NCBI RefSeq assembly: GCF_001704635.1
Contig: NZ_MAXF01000016.1
Span: 62,001-126,000, forward strand
DNA from: Streptomyces sparsogenes
GTDB taxonomy: Bacteria > Actinomycetota > Actinomycetes > Streptomycetales > Streptomycetaceae
Direction of reading: 5' to 3'
DNA length: 64,000 nucleotides
The notes beneath the pieces were generated by a model. The model saw only the letters and a program-made list of their open reading frames with translations. It was not told the DNA's origin and searched no databases. This document shows positions 8,548 to 18,111 of the stretch, piece by piece. A program made the position numbers and the translations under genes. Positions within the stretch are counted from its first letter, which is position 1, and each line of letters starts with the position of its first letter.

Positions 8548-10251
8548 TCACCGCTCTCCGGACGGCCGCTTCTTGACGCGCCGTCTCATCGTCTTCCGTC
8601 TCACCCGAGCCAGCTTCTTCCACAAAGCAGGCTGCCGCGTGGCCAGCGCCGCCCGCGCGCTCGGTTCCGCCCGTGCGAAGGCGATCAGCAGGCCGACCGC
8701 GAACATGGTCGGCAGCAGGGCGGACCCTCCGTAGGAGAACAGCGGGAGCGGGACCCCGGCGATCGGCAGCAGGCCGAGCACAGCACCGATGTTGATCACG
8801 GCCTGGGCCGTGATCCAAGTGGTCACGCCTCCCGCGGCATACCTCACGAAGGGGTCCTCCGTGCGTCCGGCCACGCGGATACCCGCATAGCCTAGAGCCG
8901 CGAAGAGGACGAGCACCGACAGCGTCCCCGCGAGGCCGAGTTCCTCCCCGGTAATGGCGAAGATGAAGTCGGTGTGCGGTTCAGGTAGTTCGCCCCATTT
9001 TTCCATGCTCGCCCCGAGTCCGGAGCCGAACCAGCCGCCATTGGCCAGGGCGTAGATCCCGTGCACCGCCTGCCAGCACTGATCATTCTGGCCCGGCTCG
9101 TTGGCCCCGATGCAGGCGAGCCGGGACATCCGGTTGGCACTGGACTTGATCAGCAGCACCCCGATCACCCCGGCGAAGGCCAGCACGCCGGCGAACAGCC
9201 GGGTGGGGGCGCCGGCCACCCACAGCAGGCCGAAGAGGATGGCGGTGAGGATGATCGCGGTGCCCATGTCCCCGCCCAGCATGATCAGGCCGAGCAGCAG
9301 GGCCGCCGCGGGCACCAGCGGGACCAGCAGGTGCTTCCACTGGGTCAGCAGCCGCTTGTCCTGCTTGCGGGCCAGCAGATCCGCCCCCCACAGCACCAGC
9401 GCCAGCTTGCCGAACTCGCTGGGCTGGAGCAGGAACGGTCCGCCGAAGGAGATCCAGTTCCGGTTGCCGTTGACCGCCACCCCTATCCCCGGCACCTGGA
9501 CCAGGCACATCAGGAAGACCGACCCCGCCAGGAGCGGATAGGCGAAGGCGCGGTGCAGCTTGATGGGCATGCGCACGGCGAGCAGCAGCAGCGTCCCGCC
9601 CAGCACGGCGGCGAGCAGCTGCTTGCGGAAGAAGTAGGAGGGGGCCAGGCCCGACTGGAGCGCCTTGATCTGGGAGGCGGAGTAGACCATCACCAGGCCG
9701 AGCACCAGGATCAGCAGGCTGCCGCCCATGATCAGGTAGTAGGCGGTCAGCGGCCGGTCCCAGGCCCGTCTGACCCTCGTCTGCGCTCGGCGCACCGCCT
9801 CCGGCAGGCTGCCCCGGGCGGGGCGGCGCGGCGGGCGGGGGGCGCCCGCGCCCCGGGGAGAGCGCACCAGGCGCGCGGCCCGCTCGCGGGCGGCCACCCG
9901 CTCCCGGGGAGCCGCCCCCTTGCGCGCGGCCGTCCCTTCGCGTGCCGTCGTGCCCCGGCGCGCGGCTGTGCCCTTGCGCGCCGGGGAGTCCCCGCGCGCG
10001 GCGGTGGCCGCGCGCGCCGCCGCGCCCTTGGGCGCCGCGGTGCCCTTGCGCGCGCCTGGGTCCTTGCGTGCGGCCGGGTCCTTGGGCGCTGCCGCGCTCT
10101 TGCGCGCCGGCTCGCCCTGGCGGGCGCCCGCTCGGTCCCGCGCGCCCGCGCGCTCCCGGGGGGCCGCCTGGCCGGCCCGTGGCCCGCCGCGGCCGGTGCC
10201 GGGGCGGCCGGGCCGGAAGGCGCGCGGCGTGGCGGGCTGGTCAGCCGTCAT
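8548..10251 (-). CDS. ftsW: FtsW SEDS-family peptidoglycan polymerase with unusual basic repeat extension
   Basis: Septal glycan polymerase that works with FtsI. The SEDS core starts at about residue 168 (RPLTAYYLIMGG) and has about ten membrane helices, with the family motifs NRNWISFGGPFLLQPSEFGKL and HTDFIFAITGEELGLAG. The odd part is residues about 29-148: a low-complexity Ala/Arg/Lys/Gly/Pro tract of ARKGTAA, PKGAA and AREGTAA-like units. It makes the protein 567 aa, roughly 100 longer than I recall for S. coelicolor FtsW. The tract must be cytoplasmic and strongly positive. The ATG start opens this tract; a later start would remove it, but no better ribosome site was identified. Confidence 0.93.
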   Translation of the reverse strand: MTADQPATPRAFRPGRPGTGRGGPRAGQAAPRERAGARDRAGARQGEPARKSAAAPKDPAARKDPGARKGTAAPKGAAARAATAARGDSPARKGTAARRGTTAREGTAARKGAAPRERVAARERAARLVRSPRGAGAPRPPRRPARGSLPEAVRRAQTRVRRAWDRPLTAYYLIMGGSLLILVLGLVMVYSASQIKALQSGLAPSYFFRKQLLAAVLGGTLLLLAVRMPIKLHRAFAYPLLAGSVFLMCLVQVPGIGVAVNGNRNWISFGGPFLLQPSEFGKLALVLWGADLLARKQDKRLLTQWKHLLVPLVPAAALLLGLIMLGGDMGTAIILTAILFGLLWVAGAPTRLFAGVLAFAGVIGVLLIKSSANRMSRLACIGANEPGQNDQCWQAVHGIYALANGGWFGSGLGASMEKWGELPEPHTDFIFAITGEELGLAGTLSVLVLFAALGYAGIRVAGRTEDPFVRYAAGGVTTWITAQAVINIGAVLGLLPIAGVPLPLFSYGGSALLPTMFAVGLLIAFARAEPSARAALATRQPALWKKLARVRRKTMRRRVKKRPSGER

Positions 10252-10305
10252 GTCGTATCCCCTCCAAGGTCCCCGCGCGAGCGGTCCGCGCGGGGGACCG
10301 GCGGG

Positions 10306-11772
10306 TTACTGCTCGTCCGGCACCCGGCCGGAGGCCAGGTCGTGAACCGCCGCGGCGAAGGCGTCGCCCCGCTTGTTGTAGTTGACGAACATGTCCATCG
10401 AGGCGCAGGCCGGGGCCAACAGGACCGTATCGCCCGGCCGGGCGAGCCGGGCCGCTTCCCGGACAGCCGCCGCCATCGCCCCAGTGTCGGTCCGGTCGAG
10501 GTCCACGACCGGGACATCTGCCGCGTGTCGCGCGAGCGCTTCCCTGATCAGGCCACGGTCCGCGCCGATCAGCACCACCCCGCGCAGCCGCTTCGCCGAG
10601 GCGACGACCAGCTCGTCGAAGGTGGCGCCCTTGGCCAGGCCGCCCGCGATCCACACGATGTGCTCGAAGCTGTCCAACGACGCCTGGGCGGCGTGGGTGT
10701 TGGTGGCCTTGGAGTCGTCCACGTACGCCACGCCCGCCACATCCGCGACGTGCTCGACGCGGTGCGGGTCCGGTCGGAAGGCGCGCAGCCCGTCCCGGAC
10801 CGCCGCGGGCGGGACGCCGAAGGCGCGGGCCAGGGCGGCCGCCGCGAGGGCGTTGGCGATGTTGTGCGGGGCCGGCGGGTTCACGTCGGAGACCTCGGCG
10901 AGCTCCTGGGCCTGCTTGTGCCGGTCGGCCACGAAGGCGCGGTCGACCAGGATGTTCTCGACGACGCCGAGCTGGGACGGGCCGGGGGTGCCGAGGGTGA
11001 AGCCGATCGCGCGGCAGCCCTCCTCGACATCGGCCGCGCGCACCAGGTCCTCGGTGGCCGGGTCGGCGACGTTGTACACGCAGGCGACCTGGTTGCCCTC
11101 GTAGATACGGCCCTTGTCGGCCGCGTACGCCGCCATGGAGCCGTGCCAGTCGAGGTGGTCGGGCGCCAGGTTGAGCACCGCGCCGGAGTGGGCGCGCAGC
11201 GACGGCGCCCAGTGCAGCTGGTAGCTGGAGAGTTCCACGGCCAGCACGTCGTACGGCTCGTCGCCGAGCACCACGTCCAGCAGCGAGACACCGATGTTGC
11301 CGACGGCGGCGGTGCGCAGCCCGGCCGCCTCCAGGATGGCGGCCAGCATGCGCACGGTGGTGGTCTTGCCGTTGGTGCCGGTGACCGCGAGCCAGGGCGG
11401 CGCGTCAGCACTACGCAGCCGCCAGGCCAGCTCCACGTCCCCCCACACCGGGACGCCGGCCTCGGCGGCCGCCCGGAACAGCGGGCTGTCCGGCTTCCAG
11501 CCGGGCGTGGTGACGACCAGCTCGGTGCCCTCGGGGAGAGTGTCCCCGTCGCCGAGCCGGACCGTGACGCCGCCCAGCGCCTCCAGCTCGGCCGCCTCGG
11601 CGCGCTGCTTCTCGCCGTCGCTGCCGTTGACGACGGTCACCGAGGCCCCGAGGCCCCGCAGCGCACGCGCCGCGGGGACCCCGGAGACGCCGAGTCCGGC
11701 GACGGTGACATGCCGCCCGGCGAGGTCGGAGACGGTGAGGTCCGGGACGCCGGGCGTCACTGGGCTCGCCAT
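10306..11772 (-). CDS. murD: MurD UDP-MurNAc-L-Ala:D-Glu ligase
   Basis: Cytosolic ligase adding D-glutamate to UDP-MurNAc-L-Ala. It has an N-terminal Rossmann domain (HVTVAGLGVSGVPAARAL), the ATP loop AVTGTNGKTTTVRML, the Mur central-domain segment APDHLDWHGSMAAYAADKGRI and a C-terminal domain with DDSKATNTHAAQASL. The start is uncertain between ATG 11772 (16-nt overlap with mraY, 488 aa) and GTG 11760, which forms a GTGA overlap with the mraY stop. Either way translation is coupled to mraY. Confidence 0.94.
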   Translation of the reverse strand: MASPVTPGVPDLTVSDLAGRHVTVAGLGVSGVPAARALRGLGASVTVVNGSDGEKQRAEAAELEALGGVTVRLGDGDTLPEGTELVVTTPGWKPDSPLFRAAAEAGVPVWGDVELAWRLRSADAPPWLAVTGTNGKTTTVRMLAAILEAAGLRTAAVGNIGVSLLDVVLGDEPYDVLAVELSSYQLHWAPSLRAHSGAVLNLAPDHLDWHGSMAAYAADKGRIYEGNQVACVYNVADPATEDLVRAADVEEGCRAIGFTLGTPGPSQLGVVENILVDRAFVADRHKQAQELAEVSDVNPPAPHNIANALAAAALARAFGVPPAAVRDGLRAFRPDPHRVEHVADVAGVAYVDDSKATNTHAAQASLDSFEHIVWIAGGLAKGATFDELVVASAKRLRGVVLIGADRGLIREALARHAADVPVVDLDRTDTGAMAAAVREAARLARPGDTVLLAPACASMDMFVNYNKRGDAFAAAVHDLASGRVPDEQ

Positions 11773-12830
11773 CCCGCGTAGAAGATGCCGAGTCCGACGA
11801 TCACGCACATGCCCTGGACGATCCAGAACCGGACCACCACAAGGACCTCGCTCCACCCCTTGAGTTCGAAGTGGTGCTGCAGTGGCGCCATCCGGAAGAC
11901 GCGCCGCCCGGTGAGCCGGAAGGAGCCGACCTGGATGACCACGGACATGGTGATCAGGACGAACAGGCCGCCGAGGACTGCGATCAGCAGCTCGGTGCGG
12001 GAGCAGATGGCCAGGCCCGCGAGCGCCCCGCCCAGCGCGAGGGAGCCGGTGTCGCCCATGAAGATCTTCGCGGGCGAGGTGTTCCACCACAGGAAGCCGA
12101 AGCAGGCGCCCATCAGCGCGGAGGCGACGACCGCGAGGTCGAGCGGGTCACGGACCTCGAAACAGGCCGAGGGGTTCATGAGCGTCTTCGCGTTGGCGCA
12201 GGACTCCTGGTACTGCCAGACGCCGATGAAGGTGTACGCGCCGAAGACCATCACGGAGGCGCCGGTGGCCAGGCCGTCCAGGCCGTCGGTGAGGTTCACG
12301 CCGTTCGACATCGCGAGGATCATGAACAGCGCCCAGATCGCGAAGATCACGGGGCCGAAGGACCAGCCGAAGTCCTGGACGAAGGACAGCCGGTCGGAGG
12401 CGGGGGTCTGCTGACGGGCGTCGGCGAAGTTCAGCGACAGGATCGCGAAGGCGACGCCGACGATGAGCTGACCGAGCATCTTCGCCTTGGCCCGCAGGCC
12501 CAGGCTCCGCTGCTTGACGATCTTGATGTAGTCGTCGAGGAAGCCGACCAGGCCCATGCCCGCGAAGAGGAAGAGCACCAGCACGCCGGAGAAGGTCGGC
12601 TGGCTGCCGGTGATCACCTTCGTCGCCGCGTAGGCGATCAGCGTGGCCAGGATGAAGGAGATGCCGCCCATGGTGGGCGTGCCCTTCTTGCTGCCGTGGC
12701 TGCGCGGGCCGTCGTCCCGGATGAACTGGCCGTAGCCCTTGCGCGCCAGCAGCTTGATCAGCAGCGGGGTGCCGATCAGGGTCAGGAAGAGCCCGATGGC
12801 TCCCGAGAAGAGGATCTGCCTCATGCCCAT
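11757..12830 (-). CDS. mraY: MraY phospho-MurNAc-pentapeptide translocase
   Basis: Membrane enzyme making lipid I from UDP-MurNAc-pentapeptide and undecaprenyl phosphate. A ten-helix polytopic protein of 357 aa. Recognisable motifs are RDDGPRSHGSKKGTPTMGG (substrate and catalytic loop), LGFLDDYIKI-like GFLDDYIKIVKQRSLGL, NLTDGLDGLATG and the C-terminal PLQHHFELKGWSE. It lies 2 nt after murF and overlaps murD. Confidence 0.96.
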   Translation of the reverse strand: MGMRQILFSGAIGLFLTLIGTPLLIKLLARKGYGQFIRDDGPRSHGSKKGTPTMGGISFILATLIAYAATKVITGSQPTFSGVLVLFLFAGMGLVGFLDDYIKIVKQRSLGLRAKAKMLGQLIVGVAFAILSLNFADARQQTPASDRLSFVQDFGWSFGPVIFAIWALFMILAMSNGVNLTDGLDGLATGASVMVFGAYTFIGVWQYQESCANAKTLMNPSACFEVRDPLDLAVVASALMGACFGFLWWNTSPAKIFMGDTGSLALGGALAGLAICSRTELLIAVLGGLFVLITMSVVIQVGSFRLTGRRVFRMAPLQHHFELKGWSEVLVVVRFWIVQGMCVIVGLGIFYAGWRAQ

Positions 12831-12832
12831 GG

Positions 12833-14272
12833 CTAGACGACCTCACCCTCGCCCTCGAGCAACGCCTGCGCGACCCGCTCCAGCCCCACCGACCTGGATG
12901 CCTTCACCAACACGACGTCCCCCGGTCGCAGCTCGCTGCGCAACAGATCGACCGCCGCCCGCACGTCGGACACGTGCACCGACTCCTCACCCCACGAACC
13001 CTCGTTCTTGGCGCCCATGTCGAGCCAGGCGGCCTCCTGGCCGCCGACCGCCACGAGCTTGCTGACGTTGAGCCTGACGGCCAGCCGCCCGATCCCGTCG
13101 TGCTCGGCCAGTGAGTCCTCGCCGAGCTCGGCCATCGGGCCCAGCACCGCCCACGTGCGCCCCCCTTCCGCCTGGCCGGCCTTGCCCATCGCGACCAGCG
13201 CGCGCAGCGCGGCTCGCATGGACTCGGGGTTCGCGTTGTAGGCGTCGTTGACGACCGTCACGCCGTCCGCGCGCTCGGTGACCTCCATCCGCCAGCGGGA
13301 GAGCTGATCCGCCTCGGAGAGCGCCACGGCGATCTCGTCGACGGACATGCCCAACTCATGGGCGACGGCGGCCGCGGCGAGCGCGTTCGACACGTGGTGC
13401 TCACCGTACAGGCGCATGGTCACTTCGCTGCACCCGGTAGGGGTGTGAAGGGTGAAGGACGGCCGACCGCCCGCGGCGAGCCGGACATTCTCGGCACGCA
13501 CATCGGCCTCGGCGGCCTCGCCGAAGAACACCGTACGGGCCTTGGTGCGCGCGGCCATGGCGCGTACGAAGGGGTCGTCGGCGTTGAGCAGCGCGACGCC
13601 GCCCTCCGCGGCCGGGGGCAGGGCCTCCACCAGCTCGCCCTTGGCCTCGGCGATCGCCTCGCGGCCGCCGAACTCACCGATGTGGGCGGTGCCGACGTTG
13701 AGGACCAGGCCGACGCGGGGCGGGGTGAGCTCCGTCAGGTACCGGATGTGGCCCTTGCCCCGGGCGCCCATCTCCAGCACCAGGTGCCGGGTCGTCTCGT
13801 CGGCGCTCATCGCGGTCAGCGGCAGGCCGATCTCGTTGTTGAGCGAGCCGGGCGTCCACACGGTGGGGCCGTGGCGCCGCAGCAGCTGCGCGATCAGGTC
13901 CTTGGTACTGGTCTTGCCCGCCGAGCCGGTGAGCGCGACCACGGTGGCGGCCAGGCGCTCCACGACGGCATGGGCCAGCGCCCCCAGGGCGGCCTGGACA
14001 TCGGGCACGACGATCGCCGGCACGGGCGCGTCGGGGGCGGCGGCCGGGATGGGCCGGGCGGCCAGCACCGCCACCGCACCGTCCTCGACCGCGCCGCGCG
14101 CGAAGTCGTGCCCGTCCACGCGCTCACCGGGGAGCGCCGCGAAGAGGCCGCCGGGGCGCACCTCGCGGGAGTCGATCACGACGGGTCCGGTGACCTTCCG
14201 GTCCATGTCCGGTATGTCGTGCGGCTGCCCGCCGACGATGCCGACGATCTCGGCGAGGGACAGGGGGATCAC
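12833..14272 (-). CDS. murF: MurF UDP-MurNAc-tripeptide:D-Ala-D-Ala ligase
   Basis: Adds D-Ala-D-Ala to the UDP-MurNAc tripeptide, completing the cytosolic precursor. Mur-ligase ATP loop ALTGSAGKTSTKDLIAQLL, then TPGSLNNEIGLPLT and the central-domain VLEMGARGKGHIRYL, with NDAYNANPESMRAALRAL starting the C-terminal domain. The start is GTG at 14272. A 62-nt gap separates it from murE, and mraY follows after 2 nt. Confidence 0.95.
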   Translation of the reverse strand: MIPLSLAEIVGIVGGQPHDIPDMDRKVTGPVVIDSREVRPGGLFAALPGERVDGHDFARGAVEDGAVAVLAARPIPAAAPDAPVPAIVVPDVQAALGALAHAVVERLAATVVALTGSAGKTSTKDLIAQLLRRHGPTVWTPGSLNNEIGLPLTAMSADETTRHLVLEMGARGKGHIRYLTELTPPRVGLVLNVGTAHIGEFGGREAIAEAKGELVEALPPAAEGGVALLNADDPFVRAMAARTKARTVFFGEAAEADVRAENVRLAAGGRPSFTLHTPTGCSEVTMRLYGEHHVSNALAAAAVAHELGMSVDEIAVALSEADQLSRWRMEVTERADGVTVVNDAYNANPESMRAALRALVAMGKAGQAEGGRTWAVLGPMAELGEDSLAEHDGIGRLAVRLNVSKLVAVGGQEAAWLDMGAKNEGSWGEESVHVSDVRAAVDLLRSELRPGDVVLVKASRSVGLERVAQALLEGEGEVV

Positions 14273-14334
14273 TGATCACCTCCGGCCGTGCGGGGAAACT
14301 GCCGGGAGGGGGCTGGTGCGCGCATGGCGGTCTG

Positions 14335-15960
14335 TCATCCCTGGTTGTCTTGGCGTTTGACGGCGAGCTCGATGGCTTCGCGCAATACCTGGCGGTCGTC
14401 GAAGGGGCGTACCACCCCGGCGATGTCCTGGCCCAGCTCATGGCCCTTGCCCGCGACCAGCACGGTGTCGCCGGGCTCGGCGCGGGCGACGGCGGCGGCG
14501 ATGGCGTGCGCCCGATCGGCGTCGACCAGCACATCGCCGCGTTCGTGAACGGGCACCTCGGCGGCGCCCGCGAGCATGGTGGCCAGGATCGCCAGCGGGT
14601 CCTCGGAGCGGGGGTTGTCGGAGGTCAGGACGGCGGTGTCGGCGTAGCGGGCGACGGCCGCGCCCATGGGGCCGCGCTTGTGCGGGTCGCGGTCGCCCCC
14701 GCAGCCGAGGACGGCGTGCAGCCTGCCCTTGGTGACCTTGCGCAGGGCGCGCAGGACCGATTCGACGGCGTCGGTCTTGTGGGCGTAGTCCACGACCGCG
14801 AGGTACGGCTGTCCGGCGTCCACGCGCTCGAGCCGGCCGGGCACCCCGGGGACGGCCGCGACGCCGTCGGCGGCCGTCTGCGGGTCGATCCCGGCGACGG
14901 CGAGCGCCACGACGGCGGCCAGCGCGTTGGCGACGTTGAAGGGGCCGGGGAGCGGCGCGGCGGCGGTCACGGACTCGCCGTTCGGGCCGAGGATGGTGAA
15001 CTCGGAGCCGAGCGGGCCCACGGTCACGTCGGCGGCGCGCCAGTGGGCGTCGGGGTGGCCCTCGGCGGAGAAGGTGGTGACCGGGACCTCGGACAGGCCC
15101 ACCAGGCGCCGGCCGTACTCGTCGTCGAAGTTGATCACCGCCGCGCGGCTGCGCGCCTTGGTGAACAGCTGGGCCTTGGCCTGGAAGTAGTCCTCCATGC
15201 CGGAGTGGAACTCCATGTGCTCCGGGCTGAGGTTGTTGAAGACCGCGATGTCGAAGACGCAGCCGTCGACCCGGCCGAGCACCAGGGCGTGGCTGGAGAC
15301 CTCCATGGCCAGCGAGCGGACCCCGCGCTCGCGCATCACCGCGAACAGGGCCTGGAGGTCGGTGGCCTCGGGGGTGGTGCGCTCGGATTTGAGCCGCTCG
15401 TCGCCGATCCGCGACTCCACGGTGCCGATGAGACCGGTGAGCGCGCCGTCGCCCTTGGCGGCCGCCGCCTTCAGCCCGCCCTCGACGAGGTACGCGGTCG
15501 TGGTCTTGCCTGAGGTGCCGGTGATGCCGATCTGGAGCAGGTCCCGGCCCGGCTCGCCGTAGATCGTGGCCGCCAGCGCGCCCATCCGGGCGCGCGGGTC
15601 CTCGACGGTCAGGACCGGCAGCCCGGTGGCGGCCGCCCGGTCGGCGCCGGCCGGGTCGGTGAGCACGGCGGCCGCGCCGAGATCGGCGGCCTGGGCGGTG
15701 AAGTCCGCGCCGTGGAAACGGGCGCCGGGCAGGGCCGCGTACACATCGCCGGGGCGCACGGCCCGCGAGTCGTGGGTGATGCCCGTGACGGCGGCCTCCT
15801 CCCCGGACGGGGGGGCATCGATGCCCAGCTGATCGGCCAGCTCCCCCAGCGGAATGGGGCGGACCTGGAGGGGGCGCGGCGCGCCCGGGTAGCTCGCGGG
15901 AACATCCTTCCGAGCGAGCTGAGAGGACTGAGAGGTTTGGGACTGATCAGCGTGGGGCAC
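14335..15960 (-). CDS. murE: MurE UDP-MurNAc-dipeptide:diaminopimelate ligase
   Basis: Adds diaminopimelate to UDP-MurNAc-L-Ala-D-Glu; in Streptomyces this is LL-DAP. ATP loop GITGTSGKTTTAYLVEGGL, then TTPEATDLQ and the DAP-recognition motif SDNPRSEDPLAIL. The 541-aa length includes an N-terminal extension of about 35 residues rich in Ser, Gln and Pro. A minus-strand TACGCT hexamer 6 nt upstream of the GTG suggests its own leaderless promoter, consistent with a 143-nt gap after ftsI. Confidence 0.95.
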   Translation of the reverse strand: MPHADQSQTSQSSQLARKDVPASYPGAPRPLQVRPIPLGELADQLGIDAPPSGEEAAVTGITHDSRAVRPGDVYAALPGARFHGADFTAQAADLGAAAVLTDPAGADRAAATGLPVLTVEDPRARMGALAATIYGEPGRDLLQIGITGTSGKTTTAYLVEGGLKAAAAKGDGALTGLIGTVESRIGDERLKSERTTPEATDLQALFAVMRERGVRSLAMEVSSHALVLGRVDGCVFDIAVFNNLSPEHMEFHSGMEDYFQAKAQLFTKARSRAAVINFDDEYGRRLVGLSEVPVTTFSAEGHPDAHWRAADVTVGPLGSEFTILGPNGESVTAAAPLPGPFNVANALAAVVALAVAGIDPQTAADGVAAVPGVPGRLERVDAGQPYLAVVDYAHKTDAVESVLRALRKVTKGRLHAVLGCGGDRDPHKRGPMGAAVARYADTAVLTSDNPRSEDPLAILATMLAGAAEVPVHERGDVLVDADRAHAIAAAVARAEPGDTVLVAGKGHELGQDIAGVVRPFDDRQVLREAIELAVKRQDNQG

Positions 15961-15966
15961 GGCGTG

Positions 15967-15972
15967 AGCGTA
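15967..15972 (-). promoter_or_regulatory. Candidate -10 element of a leaderless murE transcript
   Basis: TACGCT on the minus strand, followed by 6 nt and the murE GTG. No Shine-Dalgarno sequence lies between. The -35 was not resolved. Confidence 0.35.
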
Positions 15973-16103
15973 CCCGCCGCACCCGCTCCCCCGCGAAATC
16001 AGGGGGGGTCCCGCGCGCAGCGCGGACGGTTGAGGGTGGTGGTGGGAGACGGGTGGGCCAGGGGGCCCCGCGCGGAGTGATCGGGGTCACTGCCCGGGTC
16101 GGC

Positions 16104-18056
16104 TCACCGGCTGGGGTCGTAGCTGACCGGGAGCCGCGCCGGGCGCTTCCCGGACGGGGCCACCTTCAGGGTCTTCAGGGAGAACTCCATCACCCGCTTG
16201 AAGACCGGCCCGCAGACCTGGCCCCCGAAGTAGCTGCCCTTGGTCGGGTTCTGGACGGCGCAGTACACGGTCACCCGTGGCTGGTCGGCGGGCGCGAAGC
16301 CCGCGAACGAGGCCGTGTAGCCGTGGTAGCGGCCGGTCTTCGGGTCCACCCGGTTGGAGGTGCCGGTCTTGCCCGCGACGCGGTAGCCGGGGATCTTCGC
16401 CTTCGTTCCGGTGCCCTGCTCGTTGTCGACGACGGACTCCAGCATGGCCGCGAGCGTCTTCGCGGTCTTCTCGCTGACCACCCTGGTCCGTTTGGGGGCC
16501 TTGGCGGCCGTGAAGCCGCCGCTGGAGTCCCGGGAACCGCGCACCAGGGACGGCTGGACGCGCTCGCCGCCGTTGGCGATGGTGGAGTAGACGGAGGCCG
16601 CCTGCACGGCGTTGAGCGACAGGCCCTGGCCGAAGGGGATCGTGTACTGCTGTGAGGCGCTCCAGTCCTCCGGCTTGGCCAGGATGCCCCGGGTCTCGCC
16701 GGGGAAGCCAAGACCGGTGTACCGGCCGATGCCGAACTTCCGCAGATAGGAGTAGAGGACCCGGTCGGCCTGCTTCTGGTTCTTCCCCAGCTGCTCGGTG
16801 GCCAGGATCGTGCCGATGTTGCTGGACTTGGCGAGCACCCCGTTGAGGGTGAGGTACCAGGTGGGGTGGTCGATGTCGTCGGCGAAGGCGCGGTCGGCGC
16901 GCGGGAGCCGGTTGGGGACCACCACATGGGTGTTCCAGGTGGCGGCGCCCTCCTCCAGGACGGCGGCCATCGACATGAGCTTGCTGACGCTGCCCGGCTC
17001 GTACGCGTCCGAGAGCGCGGCGTTGCCCAGGGCGTCCGCGTTCGCGTCCGAGATGTCGTTGGGGTCGAAGCCCGGGGCGTTGGCCAGGGCCAGGATCTCG
17101 CCGGTGCGGGTGTCCTGGACGATCACGTAGCCGCGGTCGGCCCGGGACTTCGTCACCTGCTCGCTGATGGCGCTCTGCGCGGCCCACTGGATGTCGCGGT
17201 CGATCGTCAGCTCGACGTCGCTGCCGGGCACCGCGGGCTGCTCCTTGACGTCGCCGGTGGGCACCTGGCGGCCGCCGGACTGGGCGTAGACGCGCTTGCC
17301 GTCCTTGCCCGCGAGCCGCTTGTTCAGCTCCCGCTCGACACCGGCGGCGCCGTGCCCCTCCGCGTCCACGAAGCCGAGCACGCCGGCGGCGAGGTCGCCG
17401 TTGGGGTAGACGCGCTTGCTGTGCGCCTCGCGGTTGACCCCGGCCAGGACGTTGACGCCCTTGCCCTTGGCCGCCGAGCCGTCGAGGGCGTTCTTGAGGT
17501 CCTTGATCTGGTTCCACACCTGGGGGGTCTGCTGGCGGGCCAGGACCACGTACTTCGACTTCGGGTTGGCGGTGAGCTTCCGCTCCAGGTCCGCCTGGTC
17601 CTTGCCGAGGATCGGCGCGAGCAGCGCGGCGGCCTGGCGCGGCGCGTCGTCGATCTTCGCCGTCTCGGGGGTGAGGAGGTCGGGGGCCGCGGTGATGTCG
17701 TACGCGTCCACGGTGGTGGCCAGGTCGACGCCGTGGCGGTCGGTGATCGAGCCGCGCTCGGCGGGCAGGGTGACCGGGATGTAGCGGTTCACATTGGCCT
17801 TCGCCGCGTACGCGTTGGCGTCGACGGCCTGCACCTGGAGCAGCCGCACCACGAAGGCCAGCATGACCAGGGTCAGGCCGAGGCTGATCAGCCGCAGCCG
17901 GGGGCGCGGGCTGCCCAGCCGCAGCGGCGCGGCGTTGCCCGGGCGGGCGGTCCCGGGCCGCCGCGAGGCGGGGCGCGCGGCGCCCTGGCGCGGGCGGCCG
18001 CCGCCCCGGGGGCGCGCGGGTCCTGGCAGGCGGCGGGGGTCGCGGGGGGCCGTCAC
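16104..18056 (-). CDS. ftsI: FtsI / PBP2-class septal transpeptidase
   Basis: Class B penicillin-binding protein that cross-links septal peptidoglycan. A basic Pro/Arg-rich cytoplasmic tail (1-52), one membrane helix (about 54-73), the PBP dimer/pedestal domain, then the transpeptidase domain. The catalytic motifs are complete: S356-V-S-K359, S411-S-N413 and K563-T-G565. The 650-aa length is normal. It starts 55 nt after ftsL and precedes murE by 143 nt. Confidence 0.95.
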   Translation of the reverse strand: MTAPRDPRRLPGPARPRGGGRPRQGAARPASRRPGTARPGNAAPLRLGSPRPRLRLISLGLTLVMLAFVVRLLQVQAVDANAYAAKANVNRYIPVTLPAERGSITDRHGVDLATTVDAYDITAAPDLLTPETAKIDDAPRQAAALLAPILGKDQADLERKLTANPKSKYVVLARQQTPQVWNQIKDLKNALDGSAAKGKGVNVLAGVNREAHSKRVYPNGDLAAGVLGFVDAEGHGAAGVERELNKRLAGKDGKRVYAQSGGRQVPTGDVKEQPAVPGSDVELTIDRDIQWAAQSAISEQVTKSRADRGYVIVQDTRTGEILALANAPGFDPNDISDANADALGNAALSDAYEPGSVSKLMSMAAVLEEGAATWNTHVVVPNRLPRADRAFADDIDHPTWYLTLNGVLAKSSNIGTILATEQLGKNQKQADRVLYSYLRKFGIGRYTGLGFPGETRGILAKPEDWSASQQYTIPFGQGLSLNAVQAASVYSTIANGGERVQPSLVRGSRDSSGGFTAAKAPKRTRVVSEKTAKTLAAMLESVVDNEQGTGTKAKIPGYRVAGKTGTSNRVDPKTGRYHGYTASFAGFAPADQPRVTVYCAVQNPTKGSYFGGQVCGPVFKRVMEFSLKTLKVAPSGKRPARLPVSYDPSR

Positions 18057-18111
18057 GCGGCCGCCCCCGGACCGGGCTGGGCGCAGGCGGAGGGTCGCGT
18101 CACCGTGTCAC

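Noticed and set aside
7388..8818. Upstream extension of the ftsQ frame through murG
   Set aside because: Out-of-frame shadow of murG. A strong ribosome site fixes ftsQ at 7387.
12178..12846. Overlapping frames across mraY and murF with Arg/Pro-rich translations
   Set aside because: Typical high-GC shadow frames. They have no domain signal, while mraY and murF motifs are complete.
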